Shown: positions 8,409-16,824, numbered from the stretch's first letter. The stretch: 64,000 nt of DNA from Comamonas fluminis (GCF_019186805.1 NZ_CP066783.1:1935501-1999500); one strand, 5' to 3'. Notes: generated from the letters alone by a model not told the origin. Made by a program: numbers and translations.

Positions 8409-9304
8409 CTGAACTCGATCGCTGCGAGGGCGCGCTGCTGGGCCTGGCCTGCGGCGATGCCGTGGGCACAACGCTGGAATTTCGTTCACGCGGCAGCTTT
8501 GCGCCGCTGACCGATATGGTGGGTGGAGGCCCTTTTTCTCTTCAGGCTGGGCAATGGACCGATGACACTTCCATGGCCCTGTGCCTGGCCGAGAGCCTGA
8601 TCGTCAAGCAAGGCTGCGACCCGAGGGACCAGATGGCACGCTATGCCAACTGGTATCAATGGGGCTACTGGAGTTCTACCGGCCACTGCTTTGATATTGG
8701 TATGGCCACCCGGGCGGCGATTCAGGAGTTTCTGCGCAGTGGCAATGCCCTGGCGGGCAGCACTGATCCGCAGAGTGCAGGCAACGGCTCTTTGATGCGG
8801 CTGGCGCCGGTTGCGCTGATGTATGGTGCTGATACGCAAAAAGTGCAGGACATGGCCGCGCTGAGTTCCCGCACCACGCATGCTGCGCCGCAGTGCCTTG
8901 ATGCCTGCAGGCTGTTTGCGGTGGCCTTGAGCCGTGCGCTTGCCGGGCAGAGCAAGCAGCAGGTGCTGGATTTTTCACAGCTGTCGTTTGGTAGCACTGA
9001 TATTGCTGAAATTGCACAGGGCAGTTGGCGAAGCAAAAGCCGCGATGAAATTCAAAGCAGCGGCTATGTGGTGCACAGCCTGGAGGCTGCGCTGTGGTGC
9101 TTTGCCCAGCACGACAGCTTTGAGGCTGCCGTGCTGGAAGCCGCCAACCTGGGCGACGACGCTGACACCACGGCCGCCATTACCGGTCAGATTGCGGGCG
9201 CATTCTGGGGGCGCAGTGGCATTCCTGCGCACTGGCTGCAGAAACTGCACCAGGAAGCAGAGATCAGGCAGCTGGCACAGGCGCTGCATGGGCTAAAGGC
9301 ATAA
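8405..9304 (+). CDS. ADP-ribosylglycohydrolase (DraG/ARH family)
   Basis: This 299-residue protein has the metal- and substrate-binding motifs of the DraG/ARH family: GLACGDAVGTTLE near the start, WTDDTSMAL (Asp pair for one metal) around residue 49, GNGSLMRLAP in the middle, and NLGDDADTTAAITGQIAGA for the second metal. All look intact, so it should be an active hydrolase of ADP-ribosyl-protein, ADP-ribosyl-nucleic-acid or O-acetyl-ADP-ribose bonds. It starts in the NADAR stop (ATGA) and is the last gene of the tight operon. Unlike the nitrogenase-linked DraG, no nif genes are near. Confidence 0.93.
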   Translation: MTELDRCEGALLGLACGDAVGTTLEFRSRGSFAPLTDMVGGGPFSLQAGQWTDDTSMALCLAESLIVKQGCDPRDQMARYANWYQWGYWSSTGHCFDIGMATRAAIQEFLRSGNALAGSTDPQSAGNGSLMRLAPVALMYGADTQKVQDMAALSSRTTHAAPQCLDACRLFAVALSRALAGQSKQQVLDFSQLSFGSTDIAEIAQGSWRSKSRDEIQSSGYVVHSLEAALWCFAQHDSFEAAVLEAANLGDDADTTAAITGQIAGAFWGRSGIPAHWLQKLHQEAEIRQLAQALHGLKA

Positions 9305-9346
9305 GAACGTGGTCAAATCCGGGCATTGCAATTGCCGGGTTTCATC

Positions 9347-9595
9347 ATGAAAGCTGTTTTTGGTTTGCTCAGTCTGGTGTTGGTGCTGGCTGTCGTTGGC
9401 GTGCTGGCCAGGAAAGGCTTGCACAGCAGCCAGGAAACTTTGACGCAGCAGACCCAGCAAGCGCCGGCAGGGCACAATCAGCCTTCCGGGACTGGCAATG
9501 TGCGCGAGCAAAGCCAGCAGATTCAGCAGCAATATCGCCAGCAACTGGAGTCCGCGCTCAACGCCAAGCGGCCCGATCCTGACGCGGCTCAGTAA
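9347..9595 (+). CDS. Small single-pass membrane protein, unknown
   Basis: The ATG at 9347 gives an 82-residue protein that opens directly with a hydrophobic helix (AVFGLLSLVLVLAVVGVLA), followed by a Gln- and Ser-rich polar tail. An upstream in-frame ATG at 9326 adds seven residues. I do not recognise the family. It lies 42 bases after the ADP-ribosylglycohydrolase gene and could be the tail of that operon, but nothing in its sequence ties it to ADP-ribose. The polar tail would be periplasmic or cytosolic depending on insertion; the Arg-Lys after the helix favours a cytosolic tail. Confidence 0.65.
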   Translation: MKAVFGLLSLVLVLAVVGVLARKGLHSSQETLTQQTQQAPAGHNQPSGTGNVREQSQQIQQQYRQQLESALNAKRPDPDAAQ

Positions 9596-9672
9596 GCTCG
9601 CATCAACCAGCCGCGCTGGAAGACTGTTCGCGTATTGCCACCTTCCCCCATCTGTTCCATCAAGGAGAAAGC

Positions 9673-10884
9673 ATGCCCATGATCGCCAGCCCAGCCACCA
9701 CTCATTTCGCCAGACTGCCGCTTGCTTTGGGGCTGGCACTGGCTGCGGGCTGCTTGACGCAAGCGCATGCGCAGGGTGTGGCGCAGGCCACGGCGCATTC
9801 AGCAGACAAGCCTCTGGTGGTGCGCATTGCCCATGGCGGGCCGGTTTCCGGCCCTATTGCGGCCTTGGGCAAGGATGAAGAAAACGGCGTGCGCATGGCC
9901 ATTGATGAACTCAATGCGCGCAAGCTGCAAATCGGCGGTCGCCCTGTGCAGTGGAAGCTGGAGGCGGGCGACGATATGGGTGACCCGGGTCAGGCTGCGG
10001 CCCTGGCCCAGCGCTTTTGCGACAAGAAAGTGGCGGGTGTGGTTGGCCACCTGCAATCGGGCACAACCTTGCCTGCGGCCAAGATCTACAACGACTGCAA
10101 TATTCCCAACATCACGCCTGCAGCCACGAACACCTCGATTACCGAGGCCGGTTACGACGCCAGCTTTCGCGTGATTGCCAATGACAAGGCCATGGTCGAT
10201 GCACTGCTGGACTATGCGGTCAAGCATCGCGGCATCAAGCGCGTGGCCATCATTGACGACCGCACGGCCTATGGGCAGGGCATTGTCAAACTGTTCGAAG
10301 CCGCGGCGGCCGAGCGCGATGTGCAGATCGTGGACAAGCAGTACACCAGCGACAAGGCCACGCAGTTTGCCCCCATTCTCACGGCGATCAAGGGGCACAA
10401 GCCTGATGCCATCTTCTTTGGCGGCATGGATGCGCAGGCTGGTCCCATCCTGCGCCAGATGTCGCAGCTGGCCATGAACCAGACGCAGTTTCTGGGAGGC
10501 GATGCGCAATGCTCGGAACGCCTGCCGGTCATGGCAGACAAGGCTCCGGCCCTTAAAAATGTGGTCTGTGTGATGAGCGGCAGCTCTCTGGCGAAGATGC
10601 CGGGCGGCACTGCCTGGAAGCAGAAATACGACCAGCGTTTCCCCGGTCAGTATCAGGTTTACAGCCCTTACGCCTATGACGCGACCATGGTGCTGGCACA
10701 GGCCATGCTGCGTGCGGATTCCGCGCAGGTCGAAGCCTACCTGCCGCGCCTGCGCCAGTCGCACTACGAAGGTGTGACGGGCACGATTGAATTCGACTCT
10801 CAGGGTGAATTGCAGAACCCCCGTGTGACCTTGTTTGGCTATGCCTCGGGTGAGCGCAAGGAGCTGCAGGTCAGCGGTCAGTGA
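9673..10884 (+). CDS. Branched-chain amino-acid type ABC transporter substrate-binding protein
   Basis: The 403-residue protein has a signal peptide (residues about 1-34, ending AHAQG) and the periplasmic type I fold of LivJ/LivK proteins: VRIAHGGPVSGPIAALGKD at the start of the mature form, GVVGHLQSGTTLPAA, and YDATMVLAQAM near the end. The start follows a good AAGGAG. No permease or ATPase genes are adjacent, so it is an orphan that must share a transporter encoded elsewhere or act in sensing. Ligand identity cannot be read from sequence; amino acids or small amides are usual. Confidence 0.9.
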   Translation: MPMIASPATTHFARLPLALGLALAAGCLTQAHAQGVAQATAHSADKPLVVRIAHGGPVSGPIAALGKDEENGVRMAIDELNARKLQIGGRPVQWKLEAGDDMGDPGQAAALAQRFCDKKVAGVVGHLQSGTTLPAAKIYNDCNIPNITPAATNTSITEAGYDASFRVIANDKAMVDALLDYAVKHRGIKRVAIIDDRTAYGQGIVKLFEAAAAERDVQIVDKQYTSDKATQFAPILTAIKGHKPDAIFFGGMDAQAGPILRQMSQLAMNQTQFLGGDAQCSERLPVMADKAPALKNVVCVMSGSSLAKMPGGTAWKQKYDQRFPGQYQVYSPYAYDATMVLAQAMLRADSAQVEAYLPRLRQSHYEGVTGTIEFDSQGELQNPRVTLFGYASGERKELQVSGQ

Positions 10885-10901
10885 TTGTTGCAGGGTTTGG
10901 A

Positions 10902-10955
10902 GTGAAATAGCTCTCAAGTCCCGTTGATATAAGCGCAAGCAGCTATGGAATTTGA
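10902..10955. repeat. AGCGC repeat, degenerate copy at the tadA start
   Basis: The stretch contains AGCGCAAGCAGCTAT in the reverse orientation of the family consensus (ATAGCTGCTAGCGCTT) and a second AATAGCT end. The tadA start codon lies inside the right end. Confidence 0.5.
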
Positions 10956-12333
10956 TGTGTCTGTGCACGAGGGCTTTATGCGCCAGGCGCTGGAGCAGGC
11001 CCGCGCAGCTGCAGCTTGTGGCGAGGTGCCGGTGGGCGCTATCGTGGTCAAGAATGGGCAGGTCATAGGCCGTGGCCGAAACAGCCCGCTGTCGGTCAAC
11101 GACCCCACCGCCCATGCAGAGGTGATGGCGTTGCGCGAAGCGGCGCTGGCGCTGGGCAACTACCGGCTGGAAGGCTGCACCCTGTATGTGACGCTGGAGC
11201 CTTGCACCATGTGTAGCGGCGCCATGCTGCATGCGCGGGTTGCCAGCGTGGTCTATGGCGCGGCAGAACCCCGGACCGGCGCGGCAGGATCCGTGCTCAA
11301 TGTGTTTGGCTATGCCGAGATTAATCACCAGACCCAGGTGCTGCGCGGCGTACTGGCCGATGAATGCGCGGCGGTGATGGCAGATTTTTTTCAGCAACGC
11401 CGCAAAGAAAAAAAATTGCAGGAGCCGCATCCCCTCAAGGACTGGGCGCTGCGCAATTCAGAGGAAACCTTTGCCAGCCTGTCGCACTGGCCCTGGCAGC
11501 CGCATTGGCGCAGCGATCTTCCTGCGTTGCAAGGCCTGCGATTGGCGGTGGTGGATGAAGGGCCAGGCCATGCCTCGCTGACCTGGCTATGTTTACATGG
11601 CAGCCCCGGCTGGGGCTATCAGTTCAGGCATGTGCTGCCCGAGCTGCTGGCGGCGGGGCATCGCGTGGTTGTGCCGGATTTGCCTGGCTTTGGGCGCAGT
11701 GACCAGCCCAAGAAAGACAGGCAGCACAGTGCTCATTGGCATGTGCAGGTGCTGGCTGAACTGGTGCAGGCGCTGAATCTGCAGTCGGTCATGCTGCTGG
11801 GGCAGGGCGATGGCGGCTTGATGGGCTTGCAGCTTGCAGCGCAGATGCCTGAGCGTTTTATGGGGGCCTGGCTCAAAGACGTCTGGCCGCTGGCGCAGCA
11901 GCCGGACAGCCGTCGCCAGTGGTTTGAGCAGGCAGCGCGCAAACCCTCGTTGAATGTGGCGCGTGCCATGGCCGAGGTAGAGGGGGGCAGCATGCCCGGT
12001 GACGATCAGGCATGGAACGCCCCTTTTACCCAGCCCGGCCACCGAGCCGCACTCAAGGCTTGGCCACGCGTGCAGCAGGAACTGGCGGGTGTACCCGCCG
12101 AACTGCTGATGCAATGGGCGCAAGGGCGTCGTCTGTGGCTGCAAGCGCCTGCTGCAGACCGGCCCGTGAGTTCAGCCCAGTGGCAAACCGCCTGGCGCCA
12201 GGTGCTGCCGGAATTGGCGAGCGAGGACGCCGCCTGGCGCCAAACCCCGCATGGCTCTCTGGTTCCTGTCCAAAGTCAGGGCAGCGCGGCAGCGGCTGTG
12301 GAATACTTTGCGCCATCGTCTGCAGCTCAGTAA
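10945..12333 (+). CDS. tadA: tRNA adenosine(34) deaminase TadA fused to an alpha/beta-hydrolase domain
   Basis: Residues 1-155 are TadA: GEVPVGA, the zinc and catalytic motif HAE at 57-59, and PCTMC (Cys87, Cys90). This enzyme makes inosine at the wobble base of tRNA-Arg(ACG) and is essential in most bacteria. Residues about 190-460 are an alpha/beta-hydrolase resembling haloalkane dehalogenases: oxyanion HGSPGWG near 218, DLPGFGRSDQP, and a nucleophile elbow GQGDGG with Asp near 289. At the C-terminus I find no convincing catalytic His (the region reads QTPHGSLVPVQSQG), so this domain may be inactive. Total length 462 against about 165 for plain TadA. A single uninterrupted frame joins both halves. 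The exact start is uncertain because the ATG lies in a repeat with no clear ribosome binding site. Confidence 0.88.
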   Translation: MEFDVSVHEGFMRQALEQARAAAACGEVPVGAIVVKNGQVIGRGRNSPLSVNDPTAHAEVMALREAALALGNYRLEGCTLYVTLEPCTMCSGAMLHARVASVVYGAAEPRTGAAGSVLNVFGYAEINHQTQVLRGVLADECAAVMADFFQQRRKEKKLQEPHPLKDWALRNSEETFASLSHWPWQPHWRSDLPALQGLRLAVVDEGPGHASLTWLCLHGSPGWGYQFRHVLPELLAAGHRVVVPDLPGFGRSDQPKKDRQHSAHWHVQVLAELVQALNLQSVMLLGQGDGGLMGLQLAAQMPERFMGAWLKDVWPLAQQPDSRRQWFEQAARKPSLNVARAMAEVEGGSMPGDDQAWNAPFTQPGHRAALKAWPRVQQELAGVPAELLMQWAQGRRLWLQAPAADRPVSSAQWQTAWRQVLPELASEDAAWRQTPHGSLVPVQSQGSAAAAVEYFAPSSAAQ

Positions 12334-12521
12334 GACCCGCTGACACTGGCCTTGATACGTCGTTGCTTCGCCTACGCGGCCCGGCATCTCGTCTCAAGCG
12401 CAAACCTTCGGTTTGCTCGGTGGTGTTGGTGGCTTTAAGAGCTGCGCTCTGAACCGAATTTTCGAGTCTGCGGATTCACCTATTTCACGGAGCATGCGGC
12501 CAGTGGCTGCATGAAAAGGCT

Positions 12522-13682
12522 TTGGCAACCTCGCGCAAATCCCCAGCATCCACCAAGCAAGACAGCACCGATCTGAACGATCACGCGAACCCCCATGAGC
12601 ACACGCATGCCCACGACTGCGGCCATGCAGACCATGTGCATGACGAGCATTGCAGCCATGAGCACCACGACCATCATGACCATGTGCATAGCGCCGACGG
12701 CAGCTGCTGCGGTCATGACCACAGCCATGGTGCCAAGCACATCTATATCTACTCCCCATCGGGTGCGGTGCGTGACAAGGCCGCTTTCAAGCGCGGCATC
12801 AAGCAACTTGAAGCGCTGGGCCATGAGGTGGAAGTTGATGCGGATGCACTCTCCAGCAGCCAGCGCTTTGCGGGCGATGATGCTACCCGTCTTGCGGCCA
12901 TTCACCGTGCTGCAGCCAGCGGCGCCGATGTGGCGCTGATCTCGCGGGGTGGCTACGGCCTCACGCGCATCCTGCCGGGCATCAAATACAAGACGGTGGC
13001 CAAGGCCATCGCCAATGGCACCCGATTCGTGGGCCTGAGCGACTTCACCGCCTTCCAGCTGGCCATGCTGGCGCAGACAGGTTCCACCACCTGGGCAGGC
13101 CCCGCACTGAATGCTGACTTTGGTGTGGATGTCAAAAAGACGGGCGAGCCCGTGGACGACATCATGCTGGACTGCTTTGAAGACCTGCTCAGCGGGCAGG
13201 GCGAAGGTGCTGGCTGGCAGATGCCCAGGATTGGCGAGCTGCCCAATGGCAAGCCCCAGCTCAAGGATTTTTATGTGCCGGGCGGCGCCACGCTGTGGGG
13301 CGGCAATCTGGCGGTGCTGGTGTCCCTGCTGGGTACGCCTTATTTTCCGCAGATCGACGGCGGCATTCTGTTCCTGGAAGATGTGGGCGAGCACCCCTAC
13401 AAGATTGAGCGCATGCTGACCCAGCTGATGCTGGCGGGCGTGCTGCAAAAGCAAAAAGCCATCGTCTTTGGCCAGTTCACCGAGTTCAAGCTGACCCCGC
13501 ACGACAAGGGCTTCAAGCTGCAGACCGTCATCGACTGGCTGCGCATGCAGATCAAGCGCCCGGTGCTGCAAGGCCTGCCGTTTGGCCATGTACCCACCAA
13601 GGTGCTGCTGCCGGTCGGTGCTCAGGTATCACTGTCTGTCGAAGGCCGCGATGCCCTCATCTATTGGGGTCATACTCACTGA
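12522..13682 (+). CDS. S66-family LD-carboxypeptidase / MccF-like peptidase with His-rich N-terminus
   Basis: From about residue 75 the protein follows the S66 fold: IYSPSGAV, ISRGGYGLTRIL, the nucleophile elbow GLSDFT (Ser173), then FLEDVGEHPYKIERML (Glu) and LPFGHVPTK (His) of the Ser-Glu-His triad. LdcA trims muropeptide tetrapeptides in the cytosol; MccF members give immunity to microcin C. Residues about 19-73 hold some 20 His and 4 Cys, an obvious metal-binding tract unusual for S66 enzymes. The frame opens with TTG at 12522; I see no in-frame ATG before the His tract, so the start is a best guess. An intact triad argues for activity. Confidence 0.85.
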   Translation: MATSRKSPASTKQDSTDLNDHANPHEHTHAHDCGHADHVHDEHCSHEHHDHHDHVHSADGSCCGHDHSHGAKHIYIYSPSGAVRDKAAFKRGIKQLEALGHEVEVDADALSSSQRFAGDDATRLAAIHRAAASGADVALISRGGYGLTRILPGIKYKTVAKAIANGTRFVGLSDFTAFQLAMLAQTGSTTWAGPALNADFGVDVKKTGEPVDDIMLDCFEDLLSGQGEGAGWQMPRIGELPNGKPQLKDFYVPGGATLWGGNLAVLVSLLGTPYFPQIDGGILFLEDVGEHPYKIERMLTQLMLAGVLQKQKAIVFGQFTEFKLTPHDKGFKLQTVIDWLRMQIKRPVLQGLPFGHVPTKVLLPVGAQVSLSVEGRDALIYWGHTH

Positions 13683-13736
13683 TTGATAGCTGCTGGCGCT
13701 TGATAGATAAGCGCTAGAGCCGGTTTTGATTGAAAT
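13683..13736. repeat. AGCGC repeat, well-conserved copy
   Basis: Reads TTGATAGCTGCTGGCGCTTG and then ATAGATAAGCGCTAGAG, followed by a TTTTGATTGAAA end. The inner GCGCTT (13696) and AAGCGC (13709) pair as a hairpin stem. It is one of the closest copies to the consensus. Confidence 0.75.
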
Positions 13737-13757
13737 TTCTGAGAAGGATGGGCTGGC

Positions 13758-14201
13758 ATGGGTAAGGCCGCATTGCAATGGACCGATGACATGCTGGCCC
13801 AGCTGGGCAAGGAAAAAGACGCTGTGCTGGCCGAGCGCTGGGGCACATCGGCCAAGACCGTGAACCTCAAGCGCAATGCGCTGGGCATTGCTGCCTTTGG
13901 CCACTTTCAGTGGACAAAAGAAGCGGTCGCCATGCTGGGCAAAGAGCCGGATGCCGAAGTGGCCAGGCAACTGGGCATCAGCAAGGCCAGCGTGGTGGCC
14001 AAGCGCACGGAGTTTGGCATTGCCTCTTTGACGGGGGCGGCCAGCGGTGCGTTTGACTGGACGGATGAGGCGGTTGCCCTGCTGGGAACCGCATCGGACG
14101 CCAAGGTGGCAGAGCAACTGGGCCTGAGCCGCCTGACGGTTTACAACGCCCGCATGGCGCGCGGCATTGCTGCTGCGAAAAAAGCTACTGCCAAGGAATG
14201 A
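13758..14201 (+). CDS. Protein of three tandem HTH-like repeats, unknown
   Basis: The 147-residue protein is built of three ~45-residue units. Each starts W-T-(D/K)-(D/E) and runs through LG, a helix ending AERWG, ARQLG or AEQLG, then a (T/I/L)S turn and a second helix ending (L/F/R)GIA. The pattern (helix, AxxLGxS turn, recognition-like helix) is that of a helix-turn-helix, repeated at about residues 8-48, 52-92 and 99-139. A basic tail follows. I do not know a named family; DNA binding is inferred. The last codon overlaps the start of the next gene (ATGA), so the two are translationally coupled. Confidence 0.75.
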   Translation: MGKAALQWTDDMLAQLGKEKDAVLAERWGTSAKTVNLKRNALGIAAFGHFQWTKEAVAMLGKEPDAEVARQLGISKASVVAKRTEFGIASLTGAASGAFDWTDEAVALLGTASDAKVAEQLGLSRLTVYNARMARGIAAAKKATAKE

Positions 14202-16000
14202 GCGCCACCGCGCCAGATTCACCCATGCCATCGCAAAGCCTTGTGCAAAGCGGCTTGCGCGGGCTGGTGCTGGGATGGACCTGGCTGGCCGCGTTGTGGT
14301 GTGCCGCACATTTTCTGACGCAGCTGCCTGCATGGGGCTGGCTGCTGGCCGTTTTGCTGCTGGCCATCATGCCGGCATGGGGGCTATGGCTGGCCTTCAT
14401 GCTGCGCAAGAAGATTCTGCGGTTTCAGTTTGCGCCACAGGGCCGTGTAGGCCGCTGGCTGTCCGGCGGCTGGTGGGCCGCCTGCAAGGCCCTGCTGCTG
14501 GCGCTTTTGCTGTGCAGCACCGCGCTGTGGCAAGCATGGTTTCTGGCGAGCTGGGAGTGGGCGCTGCTGGCGCTGGCGGTTCCGCTTTATCTGGTGATGA
14601 TGGCGTGCCTGCAGGCTTGGCTGGCGCCGGAATTTTCAAGCACTACCTTTGCGTGGCGCTGGAGCCAGAGGGCGGCCAGAGTCTTGCTGGTGGTTGCGCT
14701 GGGGGGCTTGTGGCTGTACCTCATGGCGCGCAGCCAGGACTTTGGCCGTGCGCTGACACCCGCCATGGAGCCTGCAGCACTGGATGCGGTCATTGCGCAG
14801 ATTCGTTCGGCTCCGTCAGGGCTGGTGCGCTGGGGACTGGATAGCTTGCTGGCGCTGCAGGTGGCGGGTGCCGCTGCGACGGATTTACCCCAGATTCCTG
14901 CGCTCAGGATTTTGCTGCTGGCGCTGTTTGGCCCTGTGGGCATGCTGCTATGCATTGCCGCTGCCATGCAAGGCGCCAGTGGCTGCGCTTTCATCTGGCG
15001 GCAGGCGGCGCCACCCGGGGGCGGTCGAAACTCTGCGCCTTTGCTGGGCGTGATCGGCGTGCTGGTGCTGGGCATTCTGGTGCAGGCCACGGCCAGCCTT
15101 GATGGACTGGCGCGCACGTATGAAAGCCCGCTGGCATTGCAGCGCCTGCCAGAGTGCGAGCGCATAGGCCAGCAGTTCTACCGCCTGGGTACGCTGGACG
15201 CCACGCGCCAGCTGGCGCTGCAGGCACTGGGAAAAATGCAGGGGGCGCAGGCGCTGTGCCAAGGCATGAACGGGGTAGAGCAGCAGTTGGATGCCGCCGT
15301 GGAGCGTTACCTTGACTGGTACTTCAGCCTGGGCGCGGAGTGGGGGCGCATTCTGAGCCTGCTGACCGGGGATGTGGGCCAGTTTCTGCAGAACAAGCTG
15401 ACAGAGACATTGTTGGCCACGCCGGGGCTGGATGCCTGGGTGCAGTCCGTGCAAAAGCAGGCCCAGCAAGGGGGCTCGGCTCTGACCCAGGCGCAGCAGC
15501 ATATCAATGAGACATTGGCGCGCCACCATCTGGCGCTGGATGCAAGCCAGTGCATTGTGCGCACGCAGGTGCCGCAGCTGCCAGCGCTGGACATGCTGGG
15601 CAACGCCCGCCAGCGCCTGACGGCCAGCGCGCTCGGCGCCACAGGTGCGGGCGCATTCGCAGCCGTGGTCGCAGGCAAGGCCATGGCCAAAACCTCCATG
15701 AAGGCGGCCAGCAAGGTGCTGGCCAAAGCTGCTGCCAAGCAGGGGCTGGGCAAGGCCGGTGCTGCCGCAGCCGGGGCGGCTGTGGGCTCGGTTGTGCCCG
15801 GCGTTGGTACAGCTGCCGGGGCCATTGCCGGGGCCGTGGCTGGTGCGCTTATCGGCGTGGGGATTGACTGGGCGGCGCTGTATGCCGAGGAAATGCTGAC
15901 GCGAGATGCCATGCGCGCCGATCTGCAGGCGGCCTTGAGGGAGCAGCTGCAAATGCAAAAAACTGCACTGGGCTGCGGGGCCGCCAGCATGACCCAGTGA
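14198..16000 (+). CDS. Large membrane protein with glycine-zipper C-terminus, unknown
   Basis: The 600-residue protein has several hydrophobic segments in the first ~300 residues (about 10-70 in two helices, 95-145, 165-185, 225-260, 285-305). A soluble middle part of mixed helices follows (310-470), then an Ala/Gly-rich stretch near 480-555 with GAVAGALIGVG-type glycine zippers typical of membrane-inserting helices. A short charged amphipathic tail ends it. I do not recognise a family. Coupling to the triple-HTH gene by ATGA overlap suggests a two-gene unit in which a DNA-binding-like protein and a membrane protein are made together. Its function is unknown. Confidence 0.75.
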   Translation: MSATAPDSPMPSQSLVQSGLRGLVLGWTWLAALWCAAHFLTQLPAWGWLLAVLLLAIMPAWGLWLAFMLRKKILRFQFAPQGRVGRWLSGGWWAACKALLLALLLCSTALWQAWFLASWEWALLALAVPLYLVMMACLQAWLAPEFSSTTFAWRWSQRAARVLLVVALGGLWLYLMARSQDFGRALTPAMEPAALDAVIAQIRSAPSGLVRWGLDSLLALQVAGAAATDLPQIPALRILLLALFGPVGMLLCIAAAMQGASGCAFIWRQAAPPGGGRNSAPLLGVIGVLVLGILVQATASLDGLARTYESPLALQRLPECERIGQQFYRLGTLDATRQLALQALGKMQGAQALCQGMNGVEQQLDAAVERYLDWYFSLGAEWGRILSLLTGDVGQFLQNKLTETLLATPGLDAWVQSVQKQAQQGGSALTQAQQHINETLARHHLALDASQCIVRTQVPQLPALDMLGNARQRLTASALGATGAGAFAAVVAGKAMAKTSMKAASKVLAKAAAKQGLGKAGAAAAGAAVGSVVPGVGTAAGAIAGAVAGALIGVGIDWAALYAEEMLTRDAMRADLQAALREQLQMQKTALGCGAASMTQ

Positions 16001-16128
16001 CGGTGCGCGTCCTTGGCTGACAGGCATGGGCCTGAACATGGCGTACAACGCAGTGGGTTGGCGCTGCTATTGAAAATACAGCGTCTGGCCCTTTATCCCA
16101 TTGAGCTTGAATGCTTCAGGAGTTCTGA

Positions 16129-16377
16129 ATGTCCGATTCCGATATGGCGACAGTCGCCCGCAAACTGATGTACTGGCTGGTCAGCGTGCAAGGGCTGCGC
16201 GACGGCGATGGCGTTTCGCCGCAATTGCTGGCCAAAGGCATGGAAAAGCATGGCATCACAGGCGATGCAGAGCAGGCGGCGCTGGACTTGGCTTTCTCCA
16301 GTGGCTGGCTACAAAAAGGCCCGCTGGACGAAATTCAGCTCACGAAGAAAGGTTTTGGACTGGATTTCGGGCAATAA
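16129..16377 (+). CDS. Small winged-helix-like protein, unknown
   Basis: The 82-residue product starts after a clear AGGAG. The order of helices and the end (SGWLQKGPLDEIQLTKKGF) resemble a compact winged-helix unit, with the final LT(K)KG typical of such wings. It has no signal peptide. It follows the membrane-protein gene by 128 bases that include a weak AGCGC-repeat remnant, so it may have its own promoter. I cannot name a family; a regulatory role is only suggested by the fold pattern. Confidence 0.6.
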   Translation: MSDSDMATVARKLMYWLVSVQGLRDGDGVSPQLLAKGMEKHGITGDAEQAALDLAFSSGWLQKGPLDEIQLTKKGFGLDFGQ

Positions 16378-16443
16378 ATAAGAGAGCGCAACTCGCCCTA
16401 TTTACGGCTCTCTCACGGCTCTCTCACGACTCTTTCAAGGCGT

Positions 16444-16824
16444 TTACTCCAGATAAACGCCTTTTTCCTTTTTGCGGGCGCGCATGCCGGTGCGCAGAAA
16501 CAGCACGCTGCCGCCTTGCTCGGCCAGTGGCTTGCCACCGGCTGCGGCCAGATGGGTGTCGGCACGCTGATCCCAGTTGGCGAGCAAATCCTGCAGCGCC
16601 TGGTGCTCGGCATCGCTCAGTTGCGGGTGCTCATTGAGGAAAGTCTGCAGATACTCGCTGGCGTCCTGCCTGAGTTGCTCGCGTGTGGTGGCCAGAGAGA
16701 TATAGCTGATGTCGTCCTGTCCGGCAGTCTGCGTGCCCAGCAGATAGCAGCCTATGTAGTCGCCCCGGGTCTGGCCCACTTCAGGGTCCTGGCTGAGTTT
16801 TTTGAGCAAGCTGAACGGCCACAT
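16444..16824 (-). CDS. Conserved hypothetical cytosolic protein
   Basis: The frame is open much further upstream, but the ATG at 16824 is preferred: it gives a 126-residue protein beginning MWPFSLLKKLSQDPEVG and avoids running through the divergent promoter of the acylase gene. The protein is acidic in the middle with a helical stretch (SEYLQTFLNEHPQLSDAE) and ends in a basic segment (RARKKEKG). I recognise no catalytic motif. It faces the small winged-helix gene tail to tail and is divergent from the penicillin acylase gene with about 110 bases between. Confidence 0.65.
   Translation of the reverse strand: MWPFSLLKKLSQDPEVGQTRGDYIGCYLLGTQTAGQDDISYISLATTREQLRQDASEYLQTFLNEHPQLSDAEHQALQDLLANWDQRADTHLAAAGGKPLAEQGGSVLFLRTGMRARKKEKGVYLE

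Noticed and set aside
12334..12521. Hairpins GCAAACC-TTC-GGTTTGC (12400-12416) and AGAGC-TGC-GCTCT before the S66 gene as terminator or riboswitch
   Set aside because: There is no T-run after either hairpin and no known aptamer pattern; I see only weak secondary structure.
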